Notes under the pieces: model-generated
Told to the model about the DNA's origin: nothing
Databases searched by the model: none
The model's input: only the letters and a program-made list of their open reading frames with translations
Source: Bradyrhizobium diazoefficiens
Lineage (GTDB): Bacteria > Pseudomonadota > Alphaproteobacteria > Rhizobiales > Xanthobacteraceae
Direction: 5' to 3'
NCBI RefSeq assembly: GCF_016616425.1
Contig: NZ_CP067101.1
Span: 6,510,001-6,574,000, forward strand
DNA length: 64,000 bases
Shown: positions 19,759 through 27,741 of the stretch, in pieces
How the letters are laid out: every line of letters begins with the position of its first letter
How positions within the stretch are numbered: the stretch's first letter is position 1
Translations under genes and position numbers: made by a program

Positions 19759-20211
19759 ATGTCGGCAATGTTGCTGCGATTGACACGAGCGATGCGGATC
19801 AGGGTGGGGCGCCTCATTGCCCTCGCCTATCTGTTCTGCGTGCTCGCGCCGGCCGCAAGCCTCGCATGCGGCAATGGCCCGGCGCCGTGTCTCGAGGGGG
19901 CGGCGCTGGCGGATCCCGTGCCGGTGCATCACCAGATGGCGCCCGGGCACATGAACGACAGCGCCTCACATGACCACGCCGGAACCCATGCCCGTCACCA
20001 GACCGCCGCGCAGGACGCATCTGCTTCGCATCATCATGGCGGCAAGGGAACAGTCGGCTCCTGCTGCGCGATGATGTGCGTGAGCGCACTGCCGACCGAT
20101 CTGCCGATCCTTGCCAAGCCGCATCAGTTCCTTTCCGCCTGCTCGCCCGAGATCGTGGCCAGCCTGCGCAGCGCGGCGCCGCCCCCGCACTACCGTCCTC
20201 CCATCGCCTGA
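19759..20211 (+). CDS. His-rich secreted protein of the copper cluster
   Basis: About 150 aa with a hydrophobic N-terminal leader (IRVGRLIALAYLFCVLAPAASLA) and a mature part with many His and Met residues (HHQMAPGHMNDSASHDHAG; SHHHGG) and the pair CCAMMC. No family recognised. Its His/Met/Cys content and position ahead of the TolC-like and multicopper oxidase genes point to periplasmic copper binding. An internal ATG at 19795 is an alternative start. Confidence 0.6.
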   Translation: MSAMLLRLTRAMRIRVGRLIALAYLFCVLAPAASLACGNGPAPCLEGAALADPVPVHHQMAPGHMNDSASHDHAGTHARHQTAAQDASASHHHGGKGTVGSCCAMMCVSALPTDLPILAKPHQFLSACSPEIVASLRSAAPPPHYRPPIA

Positions 20212-20290
20212 TTCTCGCACGACGACGTCGGGCCGTGCGCGCGTCTGCGCGCGCGGTCCTGTGGTCTTCAGGACAGATCAGGGACGAACC

Positions 20291-20575
20291 ATGCTTACGC
20301 TTTCCGGAGCGAAGTCCGCCGCCGCATCCGCGGTGCGAGGACGACACTTTCTATGCAATTGGCCATTGCTGGCCGCGATTGCGCTGGCGCTGTCCGGCTG
20401 CATGCCGGCAACCACGCAAGTCGCTGCCGCGGATCCTGCCGATCCGGCGGCGAAGGGCGCGCAAGTCGGCTATCGGTCGACCATCGCGCCGTACATCAGC
20501 CTGCGGCCTGCGGCGCCGGCGCCTTGGCGCGGCCGCAACGACGCCGTCACGCCGCAGCCGAAGCAGGACCGGTAG
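20291..20575 (+). CDS. Small outer-membrane lipoprotein of the copper cluster
   Basis: 94-aa predicted lipoprotein. The leader ends with the lipobox LSGC (about residues 35-38), leaving a short mature chain with YRSTIAPYISLRPAAPAPW. No family recognised. It starts 79 bp after the His-rich gene and ends 9 bp before the TolC-like gene, so it is part of the same operon. The ATG at 20291 is chosen because the signal peptide follows it directly. Confidence 0.6.
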   Translation: MLTLSGAKSAAASAVRGRHFLCNWPLLAAIALALSGCMPATTQVAAADPADPAAKGAQVGYRSTIAPYISLRPAAPAPWRGRNDAVTPQPKQDR

Positions 20576-20584
20576 GAGCGCGCC

Positions 20585-22024
20585 ATGACAGACCATCGGG
20601 CGCGACGCCTGCTCGTTCTCGCGACGTTCAATCTCTGCTCACTCGGTCTTGCCGGCTGTGCCGCGTTCTCGCCCGACGGCGGCATGACAGCCGTCTCGGA
20701 TCTGACGAGCCGGACCATCGACAAGGACGTCGCCTTCGTACAAACGAGCGAGGGAGCCGACGCGATCGACGCGCGCGTGAGCCAGTTGCTGGCGCGCACG
20801 CTCAACGCCGAGACCGCCGTGCAGATCGCACTGCTCAACAACAAGGGGCTGCAAGCCGCCTACAACGAGCTTGCATTGGCAGAGACCGATCTGGTCGAGC
20901 AGAGCTTGCCGCCCAATCCGGTGTTCTCGATCTCGCGGATCTCGGGCAGCGGCGCCAGCGAGGTCGAGCGCCAGGTGGTCGGCGACATCCTCGCACTCGC
21001 CACCTTGCCGTTCCGCTCCGACATCGCCCGCGACCAGTTCCGTCAGGCCCAGTTGCGCGCGGCAGAGGCGACGTTGCGGCTCGCCAACGAGGTGCGCCGC
21101 GCCTATGTCCGCGCCGTCGCCGGCAACGAGATGGTGGCGCTGCTGACGGACGCGAAAGCGACGGCGGAATCGACCGCGCAGCTCGCGGTCAAGCTCGGCG
21201 AGACCGGCTCGCTCAACAAGCTCGACCAGGCCCGCGAGCAGGTATTCTACGCCGAAACCACCGCCGATCTCGCCACCGCACGGCAGACGGCCGCGAGCGC
21301 ACGCGAAAAGCTCGCACGCCTGATGGGATTGTGGGACGGCGGCCTCGATTTCCGCCTACCCAATCAGCTCCCGCCGCTGCCGCGCCGGCCGCAGGCACTG
21401 CCCTCGATCGAAGCCGATGCCGTGGCCCATCGCATCGACTTGCAGATCGCGCGGCTGGGGCTGAACGCCCTGGCGAAGTCGCTGAACCTCACGGAGGCGA
21501 CGCGTTTCGTGACGCTGCTCGATCTCGCCGGCATCTCTCGCCGCACCCAGGATCCGGAAGGCGCGCCCTTCCGTGAGCGCGGGTTCGACGTCCAGTTTCA
21601 GATCCCGATCTTCGACGGCGGCGAGGTCCGCGTGCGGCAAGCGGCGGAGACCTACAATCTCGCCTTCAATCGCCTGACCGAGCGCGCCGTCAATGTGCGC
21701 TCCGAGGCGCGCGATGCCTATCGGATCTATCGCTCCAGCTACGATATCGCCAGCCACTACCAGCGCGAGATCATCCCCTTGCGCAAGATCATCACCGAGG
21801 AGATGCAGCTGCGTTTCTCCAGCATGCAGGTCGACATCTTTGCGCTGCTCACCGAAGCGCGGCAGCGCCTGGCCTCGCTGCGCGGCGCGATCGATGCCAG
21901 GCAGAGATTCTTTCTCGCTCAGTCCGACCTGCAGACCGCCGTCAACGGCGGCGGCACGCCCGCCTCCGGCGGTGACAATCCGACCACCATCGCAGCGGCA
22001 GCGCCAGCCGATGCCGGCCACTGA
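20585..22024 (+). CDS. TolC-family outer-membrane lipoprotein
   Basis: Outer-membrane channel-like protein of 479 aa with a lipobox (LGLAGC, about 20-25), as in CusC/OprM. Two long helical repeats contain NNKGLQAAYNELALAETDLV and LRLANEVRRAYVRAVAG, typical OEP units. It lies between the lipoprotein and multicopper oxidase genes. No RND pump or membrane-fusion protein is adjacent, so either these lie elsewhere or the protein works with the oxidase alone, as seen in some copper-oxidase clusters. Confidence 0.88.
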   Translation: MTDHRARRLLVLATFNLCSLGLAGCAAFSPDGGMTAVSDLTSRTIDKDVAFVQTSEGADAIDARVSQLLARTLNAETAVQIALLNNKGLQAAYNELALAETDLVEQSLPPNPVFSISRISGSGASEVERQVVGDILALATLPFRSDIARDQFRQAQLRAAEATLRLANEVRRAYVRAVAGNEMVALLTDAKATAESTAQLAVKLGETGSLNKLDQAREQVFYAETTADLATARQTAASAREKLARLMGLWDGGLDFRLPNQLPPLPRRPQALPSIEADAVAHRIDLQIARLGLNALAKSLNLTEATRFVTLLDLAGISRRTQDPEGAPFRERGFDVQFQIPIFDGGEVRVRQAAETYNLAFNRLTERAVNVRSEARDAYRIYRSSYDIASHYQREIIPLRKIITEEMQLRFSSMQVDIFALLTEARQRLASLRGAIDARQRFFLAQSDLQTAVNGGGTPASGGDNPTTIAAAAPADAGH

Positions 22025-22037
22025 CATGGAGACCGAG

Positions 22038-23375
22038 ATGTATTCCCGCCGAAGATTTTTGGGCACCGCCGCGCTCGTCGGCGCATCCGCGCTTCAAGGC
22101 CGCGTGCAGGCGGCGTCGATTCCGGAGGCCCCGCACATGGACAAGGTGGTGATGCAGCCGCCACTGCACCCCATTGGCGGCCCCGACTATCGGCCCGTGG
22201 TCACGCTGAACGGCTGGTCGCTACCATTTCGCATGAACGGCGACTGGAAGGAATTCCATCTCGTCGCCGAACCCGTGGTGCGCGAATTCGCCGAGGGCAT
22301 GAAGGTGAATCTGTGGGGCTATAACGGCCAGTCGCCAGGCCCCACGATCGAGGCCGTCGAGGGCGACAGGGTCCGCATCTTCGTCACCAACAGACTGCCC
22401 GAACACACCACCGTGCACTGGCACGGCATGATCATTCCGAGCGGCATGGACGGCGTCGGCGGGCTGACCCAACCGCACATCCGGCCCGGCAAGACCTTCG
22501 TCTACGAGTTCGAGATGAAGAAGAGCGGGACATTCATGTACCATCCGCATTCCGACGAGATGGTGCAGATGGCGATGGGCATGATGGGCATGGTCGTCGT
22601 GCATCCGCGCGATCAAACCTTCCGTCCGGTCGACCGCGACTTCGTCTTCGTGATGAGCACCTATCGCGTCGATCCCGGCACGTATCTGCCGCACGTCAAC
22701 GAGATGACCGACTTCAACATGTGGACCTGGAATGCGCGGGTATTTCCCGGCATCGACCCGCTGCCGGTCCGGCTTGGCGACAAGGTGCGCGTGCGCATCG
22801 GCAATCTCAGCATGACCAGCCATCCGATCCATCTGCACGGCCACAGCTTTGCGGTGACCTGCACCGATGGCGGCTGGATTCCGGAGAGCGCGCAATATCC
22901 GGAGACGACGACCGACGTGCCGGTCGGCGCTGTCAGGGTGTTCGACGTGCTCGCCGACAATCCCGGCGACTGGGCGTTCCATTGCCACAAGTCGCATCAC
23001 ACCATGAACGCGATGGGGCACGAGGTGCGAAACTTGATCGGCGTGTCGCGCAAGGATCTTGCCAAGGCTGTCGGCAAGCTCGCGCCCGACAGCATGGCCA
23101 TGGGCGCGACCGGCATGGCGATGGGCAACATGGAGATGCCCGCACCTGACAACACGCTGCCGATGATGACCGGCGCCGGCCAGTTCGGCCCGATCGAGAT
23201 GGGCGGCATGTTCACGGTGATGAAGATCCGCGAGGACCTCGCGCGCGACGACTACCGCGATCCGGGCCCCTACCGGTTCCCGAAGGGCACTGTCGCCTAC
23301 GAAGTGACCGCGCCAGCTACAGAGCCGGCGCGGCAGCAGCCGGACGCCGTGCCGATGAAGAACATGAAGATGTGA
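22038..23375 (+). CDS. Multicopper oxidase (copper oxidase)
   Basis: Periplasmic copper oxidase of 445 aa. The N-terminal SRRRFLGTAALVG is a Tat-type leader. All four copper-binding blocks are present: HWHG, HPHS, HPIHLHGH and HCHKSHHTMNAM. A Met-rich segment (MAMGATGMAMGNMEMP) near the C-terminus resembles CueO-like copper-sensing loops. GGAGA six bases before the ATG at 22038 favours it over the ATG at 22026, one base after the tolC stop. Likely oxidises Cu(I) to the less toxic Cu(II). Confidence 0.92.
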   Translation: MYSRRRFLGTAALVGASALQGRVQAASIPEAPHMDKVVMQPPLHPIGGPDYRPVVTLNGWSLPFRMNGDWKEFHLVAEPVVREFAEGMKVNLWGYNGQSPGPTIEAVEGDRVRIFVTNRLPEHTTVHWHGMIIPSGMDGVGGLTQPHIRPGKTFVYEFEMKKSGTFMYHPHSDEMVQMAMGMMGMVVVHPRDQTFRPVDRDFVFVMSTYRVDPGTYLPHVNEMTDFNMWTWNARVFPGIDPLPVRLGDKVRVRIGNLSMTSHPIHLHGHSFAVTCTDGGWIPESAQYPETTTDVPVGAVRVFDVLADNPGDWAFHCHKSHHTMNAMGHEVRNLIGVSRKDLAKAVGKLAPDSMAMGATGMAMGNMEMPAPDNTLPMMTGAGQFGPIEMGGMFTVMKIREDLARDDYRDPGPYRFPKGTVAYEVTAPATEPARQQPDAVPMKNMKM

Positions 23376-23404
23376 GCGCTTCGATGAATCATCAACTGGA
23401 GACC

Positions 23405-23899
23405 ATGATGAAAAAGACGATCAAGCTCGGCCTCGCGCTGGCTGCGCTGTCGACCGCACCGGCCGTCGGCCACGACAAGCACGGGCACGGGACCTTTTCG
23501 GTCGGTGAGCCCGGCGATCCCAAAAAGCCCGCGCGCACCATCGAGATTCTCATGAACCGCATCATCCATATCACTGCTGCGCTGGTGCTGACGTTGAGCG
23601 TTGCCACTGGAGCCGTTGCTACTGGAGCCTTTGTCACAGAAGCCTTGGTCACAGAAGCTTTGGCGGCCGGGGCTGCCTCGATCAGCGGCGAGGTCAAGAA
23701 GATCGACGAGGGCGCGGGCAAGATCACGCTCAAGCACGGACCGGCGAAGAGCCTCGGCATGGATGAACCCATGACGATGGTCTATCGCGTCAAGGACCCC
23801 GCGATGCTGAAGCAGGTGAAGGTCGGCGACAAGGTGACCTTCGAGGCCGAGGAGGCGGCTTCGGGCTATACCGTGACGAAGATCGAGAGGGCGAGGTAG
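23405..23899 (+). CDS. CusF-like copper-binding protein fused to a cupredoxin N-terminal stub
   Basis: An open frame of 164 aa made of two parts. Residues 1 to about 49 hold a signal peptide and HDKHGHGTFSVGEPGDPKKP ARTIEI, the N-terminus I recognise from rhizobial periplasmic cupredoxins. The cupredoxin copper-site domain is absent. At codon 50 a second start (ATG 23552) begins another signal peptide and a CusF-like domain (ITLKHGPAKSLGMDEPMTM; VKVGDKVTFEAEE). The likely functional product is the 115-aa protein from 23552. GGAG precedes 23405/23408. Explained best by a deletion that joined two neighbouring genes in frame. Confidence 0.7.
   Translation: MMKKTIKLGLALAALSTAPAVGHDKHGHGTFSVGEPGDPKKPARTIEILMNRIIHITAALVLTLSVATGAVATGAFVTEALVTEALAAGAASISGEVKKIDEGAGKITLKHGPAKSLGMDEPMTMVYRVKDPAMLKQVKVGDKVTFEAEEAASGYTVTKIERAR
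23600..23674 (+). repeat. 15-bp tandem repeat in the CusF-like leader
   Basis: Five diverged 15-bp units: GTTGCCACTGGAGCC, GTTGCTACTGGAGCC, TTTGTCACAGAAGCC, TTGGTCACAGAAGCT, TTGGCGGCCGGGGCT. They encode VATGA-VATGA-FVTEA-LVTEA-LAAGA at the end of the signal peptide. Confidence 0.8.
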
Positions 23900-23928
23900 G
23901 GTGGACTCCCCCTCAACCGTCATTCCGG

Positions 23929-24019
23929 GGCGCGCGCAGCGCGAGCCCGGAATCCATTCATCGACCAACTCCGCCGCCCGATGGATTCCGGGTTCGCCCT
24001 TCGGGCGCCCCGGAATGAC
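23929..24019. repeat. Intergenic palindromic repeat (GTCATTCCGGGGCGC type)
   Basis: Terminal 15-bp inverted repeat GTCATTCCGGGGCGC / GCGCCCCGGAATGAC around inner complementary blocks (GGAATCCAT / ATGGATTCC). A common dispersed element type in Bradyrhizobium intergenic DNA. It separates the copper cluster from flhA. Confidence 0.7.
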
Positions 24020-24059
24020 AGGCTCAATCGCCTATCCTACCCCTCTTCCCCACCCCGCG

Positions 24060-24074
24060 TTAACCCTTTGCTAA
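24060..24074 (+). promoter_or_regulatory. Near-consensus CtrA box upstream of flhA
   Basis: TTAA-CCCTTTG-CTAA, one mismatch from the CtrA recognition sequence TTAA-N7-TTAA, 69 bases before the flhA start. flhA is a CtrA target in other alphaproteobacteria, so control here is plausible. Confidence 0.45.
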
Positions 24075-24142
24075 CCATACACCGGGCAAAAATTGCCGGG
24101 TGAAGTCGAGTGTCGTCGGCCGCGTAGAACGGGAGGAACCCC

Positions 24143-26386
24143 GTGGACGCCAGTGCGGTGCCTCACTTTCGGAACGGCGGCCCTTCGGCCGCCGCGCAGA
24201 CGTTTGGGGCGCGCGGACGGCAGTCGCGCGGGGAGGCAGCTACCATGGTTGACGTCACCGCGGGACAGGGCGTAGGCGCCGCAAGGCCCGGCATCCCCTC
24301 CCTCACCGAGATCGTGGGCATTCTCAAGCGCGGCGACATCGCGCTGGCGCTCGGCATCCTCACCATCCTGGTGGTGCTGATCCTGCCGCTGCCGGCGATC
24401 GTGCTGGACCTGTTCCTGGCGATCTCGATCACGCTCTCGATCCTGATCCTGATGACGTCGCTGTTCATCCAGACCCCGCTGGAATTCTCGGCGTTCCCGA
24501 CCGTCCTGCTGATCTCGACCATGCTGCGCCTGTCGCTCAACATGGCTTCGACCCGCCTGATCCTGTCGCACGGACACGAGGGCACGGCGGCCGCCGGTCA
24601 CGTCATCGAGGCCTTCGGCAGCTTCGTGATGGGCGGCAATTTCGTCATCGGCATCATCGTCTTCGCGATCCTGATCATCGTCAACTTCGTCGTCATCACC
24701 AAGGGTTCGGGCCGTATCGCCGAAGTCGCCGCCCGCTTCCACCTCGACGCCATGCCCGGCAAGCAGATGGCGATCGACGCCGATCTCTCCGCCGGCCTGA
24801 TCGACGAGGCAGTCGCCAAGCACCGGCGCAAGGAACTGGAGGACGAGAGCGGCTTCTTCGGCGCCATGGACGGTGCCTCCAAATTCGTCCGCGGCGATGC
24901 CATCGCAGGCCTGCTGATCGTCTTCATCAACGTCGTCGGCGGCATGATCATCGGCGTGGCCCAGCAGGGCCTGTCCTTCGCCGACGCCGGCCGCAGCTAC
25001 ACGCTCTTGACCGTCGGTGACGGCCTCGTCACCCAGGTGCCGGCGCTGATCGTCTCGACCGCGGCCGGCCTGCTCGTCTCCAAGGCCGGCGTCTCGGGCG
25101 CTGCCGACAAGGCGCTGATGAAGCAGTTCTCCGGCTATCCGCAGGCGCTCGCGATGTCGTCGGCGGTCATGCTGGTGCTGGCGGCGTTGCCGGGCATTCC
25201 GACTCTCCCCTTCCTGGCGCTCGGCGCCGGCGCCGGCGCGCTGGCCTGGCACGCCCGCAACCGCAACCGGGTGACGGCCAAGGCCGAGGAAGCCGCCAAG
25301 GCTGCGCCTGCCGCGGGAGCGCCGGGTGCGCCGGGCGCTGCGGCGGCCGAAGAGCCGATCTCGGCCGCACTCAAGATCGACGACCTCAAGATCGAGCTCG
25401 GCTATGCGCTGCTGCCGCTGGTCAACGGCCCCGACGGCACCGATCGCCTCACCGAGCAGATCAAGGCGCTGCGCCGTTCGCTCGCGGTCGAGATGGGCTT
25501 CGTTATGCCAGCGGTGCGCATCCTCGACAACGTCCAGCTCGAGGCCAACACCTACATCATCAAGATCAAGGAGGTCGACGCCGGCACCGGCAAGATCTGG
25601 CCGAGCCAGTTCATGGTCATGGACCCGGGCGGCAGCCAGGTGCAGGTGCCCGGCATCCACACCACCGAGCCGACCTTCGGCCTGCCCGCGACCTGGGTCG
25701 ACGCCAGCCTGAAGGAGGAGGCCTCGCTCAAGGGCTACACCGTCGTCGACGCCGCGACCGTGCTCTCGACCCATCTCACCGAGCTGCTCAAGGCCAACAT
25801 GTCGGACCTGCTCTCCTATGGCGAGGTGCAGAAGCTGCTCAAGGAGCTGCCGAAGGAGCAGAGCGAGCTGGTCAAGGACATCGTGCCGGGACAGGTCACG
25901 GTCTCCGGCATCCAGCGCGTGCTGCAACTCCTGCTCGCCGAGCGCATCTCGATCCGCGATCTCTCCACCATCCTCGAAGGCATCGCCGATTCGCTCGCCT
26001 TTTCGCGCAACCCCGCGACCATGGTCGAGCACGTCCGGGCCCGGCTGGCACGGCAGATCTGCGCGCAGAACACCTCCTACGCCGGCTATCTGCCGCTGAT
26101 CGCGCTGTCGGCGCGGTGGGAGCAGGCCTTTGCCGAATCCATCATCGGCCAGGGCGAGGAGCGCAGCCTCGCGATGCAGCCTTCGAAACTGTCGGAGTTC
26201 ATGACCGCCGTGCGCGAGGCTTTCGAGCGCGCCGCCCGCGAAGGCGAGGCGCCAGTGCTCGTCACCTCTGCGGCAATCCGTCCGTTCGTCCGTTCCCTGG
26301 TGGAACGGTTCCGGGCCCAGACCACCGTGCTGTCGCAAGCCGAAATCCACCCAAGGGCGAGGTTGAAAACGGTCGGAAGCATCTGA
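24143..26386 (+). CDS. flhA: Flagellar biosynthesis protein FlhA (type III export gate)
   Basis: Inner-membrane component of the flagellar type III export apparatus, 747 aa. After a roughly 35-residue extra N-terminus come transmembrane helices to about residue 370 (ALALGILTILVVLILPLPAI; PLEFSAFPTVLLISTMLRLS). The FHIPEP-type loop (RFHLDAMPGKQMAIDADLSA) is diagnostic. The cytoplasmic C-terminal domain runs from about 400. A Pro/Ala/Gly linker (AAGAPGAPGAAAAEE) precedes it. GTG at 24143 has GGGAGGAA five bases upstream; the ATG at 24245 would trim the extension. No other flagellar genes are adjacent. Confidence 0.95.
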   Translation: MDASAVPHFRNGGPSAAAQTFGARGRQSRGEAATMVDVTAGQGVGAARPGIPSLTEIVGILKRGDIALALGILTILVVLILPLPAIVLDLFLAISITLSILILMTSLFIQTPLEFSAFPTVLLISTMLRLSLNMASTRLILSHGHEGTAAAGHVIEAFGSFVMGGNFVIGIIVFAILIIVNFVVITKGSGRIAEVAARFHLDAMPGKQMAIDADLSAGLIDEAVAKHRRKELEDESGFFGAMDGASKFVRGDAIAGLLIVFINVVGGMIIGVAQQGLSFADAGRSYTLLTVGDGLVTQVPALIVSTAAGLLVSKAGVSGAADKALMKQFSGYPQALAMSSAVMLVLAALPGIPTLPFLALGAGAGALAWHARNRNRVTAKAEEAAKAAPAAGAPGAPGAAAAEEPISAALKIDDLKIELGYALLPLVNGPDGTDRLTEQIKALRRSLAVEMGFVMPAVRILDNVQLEANTYIIKIKEVDAGTGKIWPSQFMVMDPGGSQVQVPGIHTTEPTFGLPATWVDASLKEEASLKGYTVVDAATVLSTHLTELLKANMSDLLSYGEVQKLLKELPKEQSELVKDIVPGQVTVSGIQRVLQLLLAERISIRDLSTILEGIADSLAFSRNPATMVEHVRARLARQICAQNTSYAGYLPLIALSARWEQAFAESIIGQGEERSLAMQPSKLSEFMTAVREAFERAAREGEAPVLVTSAAIRPFVRSLVERFRAQTTVLSQAEIHPRARLKTVGSI

Positions 26387-26679
26387 TTTGTCTTAAGAAG
26401 CCGTGTGTTTTTCGGCACAGGCAAATGGTTTTTCAGCTTCCGGTCCCTTGTCGCCCGAATGGCGACGAGATGCCTTACAAGCAAATTACATCCTTGAAAT
26501 AATTGTAAAAACGCACGATCGATGGGCACTTTCGATCGCGACCTTTCACGTCATTTCACGCTCTTGTGATGGTCTCTTGGGAACGAATCCCGCCAATACT
26601 AGGTTGTTGGGCACCGGAAGCATGAACCTGCCTGAACGGGCTGGCGACTACTTCGGGTAGATGGCGGCAGGAGCCTTCC

Positions 26680-26880
26680 ATGAACCACTCGATCTACAGC
26701 GCAGATCGCTCGACCCATTTGAAAATCGTGGTCGTGGCTCTGGTCGCAGGGATCGCGGTGGCGGGCTTCGGCATCACGGCGCGAACGGGTTCGGATGAAG
26801 GTCTGACCCAGACCGCCCGCGTTATCAAGGCCGGCAAGCCGGTCGTTATCACCAGCTCGAACGTGTCCCTCGTTCGCTAA
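26680..26880 (+). CDS. Small single-pass membrane or exported protein
   Basis: 66-aa protein with one hydrophobic segment (IVVVALVAGIAVAGFGITA, about 16-34) and a polar tail rich in Lys, Ser and Val (VIKAGKPVVITSSN). GGCAGGAG lies upstream of the ATG. Function unknown. It stands alone after flhA, with a 293-bp leader and its own terminator at 26978, so it is an independent transcription unit. The leader contains an inverted repeat (CGATCGA/TCGATCG, 26516-26538). Confidence 0.7.
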   Translation: MNHSIYSADRSTHLKIVVVALVAGIAVAGFGITARTGSDEGLTQTARVIKAGKPVVITSSNVSLVR

Positions 26881-26977
26881 GGAGATTTGACGAGTTTTGT
26901 GAATTCACGCGGCTCTTTACCAGCCCCCCAAAGTCGCCACGTGGATATGTAGACGACCCCAACCCCAAGTCGACTAC

Positions 26978-27008
26978 AGAAAGCGCCCGCCCCCCACGGG
27001 CGCTTTCT
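26978..27008 (+). terminator. Strong hairpin terminator
   Basis: Perfect 12-bp inverted repeat AGAAAGCGCCCG / CGGGCGCTTTCT with a 7-base loop. The T-rich downstream arm serves as U tract. It follows the 66-aa gene by about 100 bases. Confidence 0.8.
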
Positions 27009-27254
27009 CATGTCTGGGTCTCGATTTCATTTGAGTGGCTTGTCCACCGACGGGACCGGCGGGGACCACGGAAGACCCCAGCACGGGCGACGTGGCCCGT
27101 GAGACAAGCCGGTGTCGGATCGGTTGTTCCGGTAGACCGTGCCGCGCGGCGGCTCGCGGAGGGCAATTTCTCCCCGAGGAGAATTGATCCCGCACCTCCC
27201 GGCGGCTCTCTCACCGCCGATCCCGACCCGCCCGATCCGTTGTGCGCCATGTGC

Positions 27255-27557
27255 TCATAGGCCTGCGCGAGGCAGCAACAGGATCACCAACAGCACCAAG
27301 GCAAAATCCAGCGCAAGTGCGAGGCTGACGCTGTCGGCGACGGACCATACAGCCCTCGTCACGACCGATGCCGTTGGCTGCGGGCTCAACCGCCGAGCGG
27401 CATCATTATCTGCGTTGCTCTGGATACGTGGCGGCGGAAGATAGGGCGCATAGGCCAGAAGCTCTGCGCGTCGTTTGCGCGAGATAACCCCTCGGGCCCC
27501 ATAACCAATGGCGAAACCCAGTCCAACCGCAGCGAGCAGAATCATTAAGCCGAGCAT
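27255..27557 (-). CDS. Small hypothetical membrane protein
   Basis: 100-aa protein with two predicted membrane helices, at the N-terminus (LGLMILLAAVGLGFAIGYGA) and C-terminus (LALALDFALVLLVILLLP), joined by a basic, Pro-rich stretch. AGGGA precedes the ATG at 27557 by about 8 bases; the frame extends to 27599 but without a better start. No family recognised. The 246 bases between its end and the terminator at 27008 hold no gene that I can support. Confidence 0.6.
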   Translation of the reverse strand: MLGLMILLAAVGLGFAIGYGARGVISRKRRAELLAYAPYLPPPRIQSNADNDAARRLSPQPTASVVTRAVWSVADSVSLALALDFALVLLVILLLPRAGL

Positions 27558-27741
27558 TCGAACATCCCTTGGATAAGTTTTCAGCCCGGCCCCGGACACA
27601 CTGGGTAAGTAGGATGATCGGTCATGGTTCCCTGTTGTGGGTCCGCGCCCCGCACGGCAACGTCGCGGAGTGGCTGATCCCCGAAGAAATTTTCAGCGAT
27701 AGCGGATCGGGACACAATGGAGGACACTGCGACCGCGCAGC

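Noticed and set aside
24071..26350. A 759-codon minus-strand frame opposite flhA
   Set aside because: Antisense to flhA, with Asp/Arg/His-rich nonsense and no domain.
26578..26605. A GGAAC element resembling a general-stress EcfG promoter -35
   Set aside because: No CGTT -10 element occurs at 16-17 bases, so the match fails.
26403..26660. An 85-codon plus-strand frame between flhA and the 66-aa gene
   Set aside because: No ribosome site, no recognisable domain, and codon use is not coding-like; treated as leader DNA.
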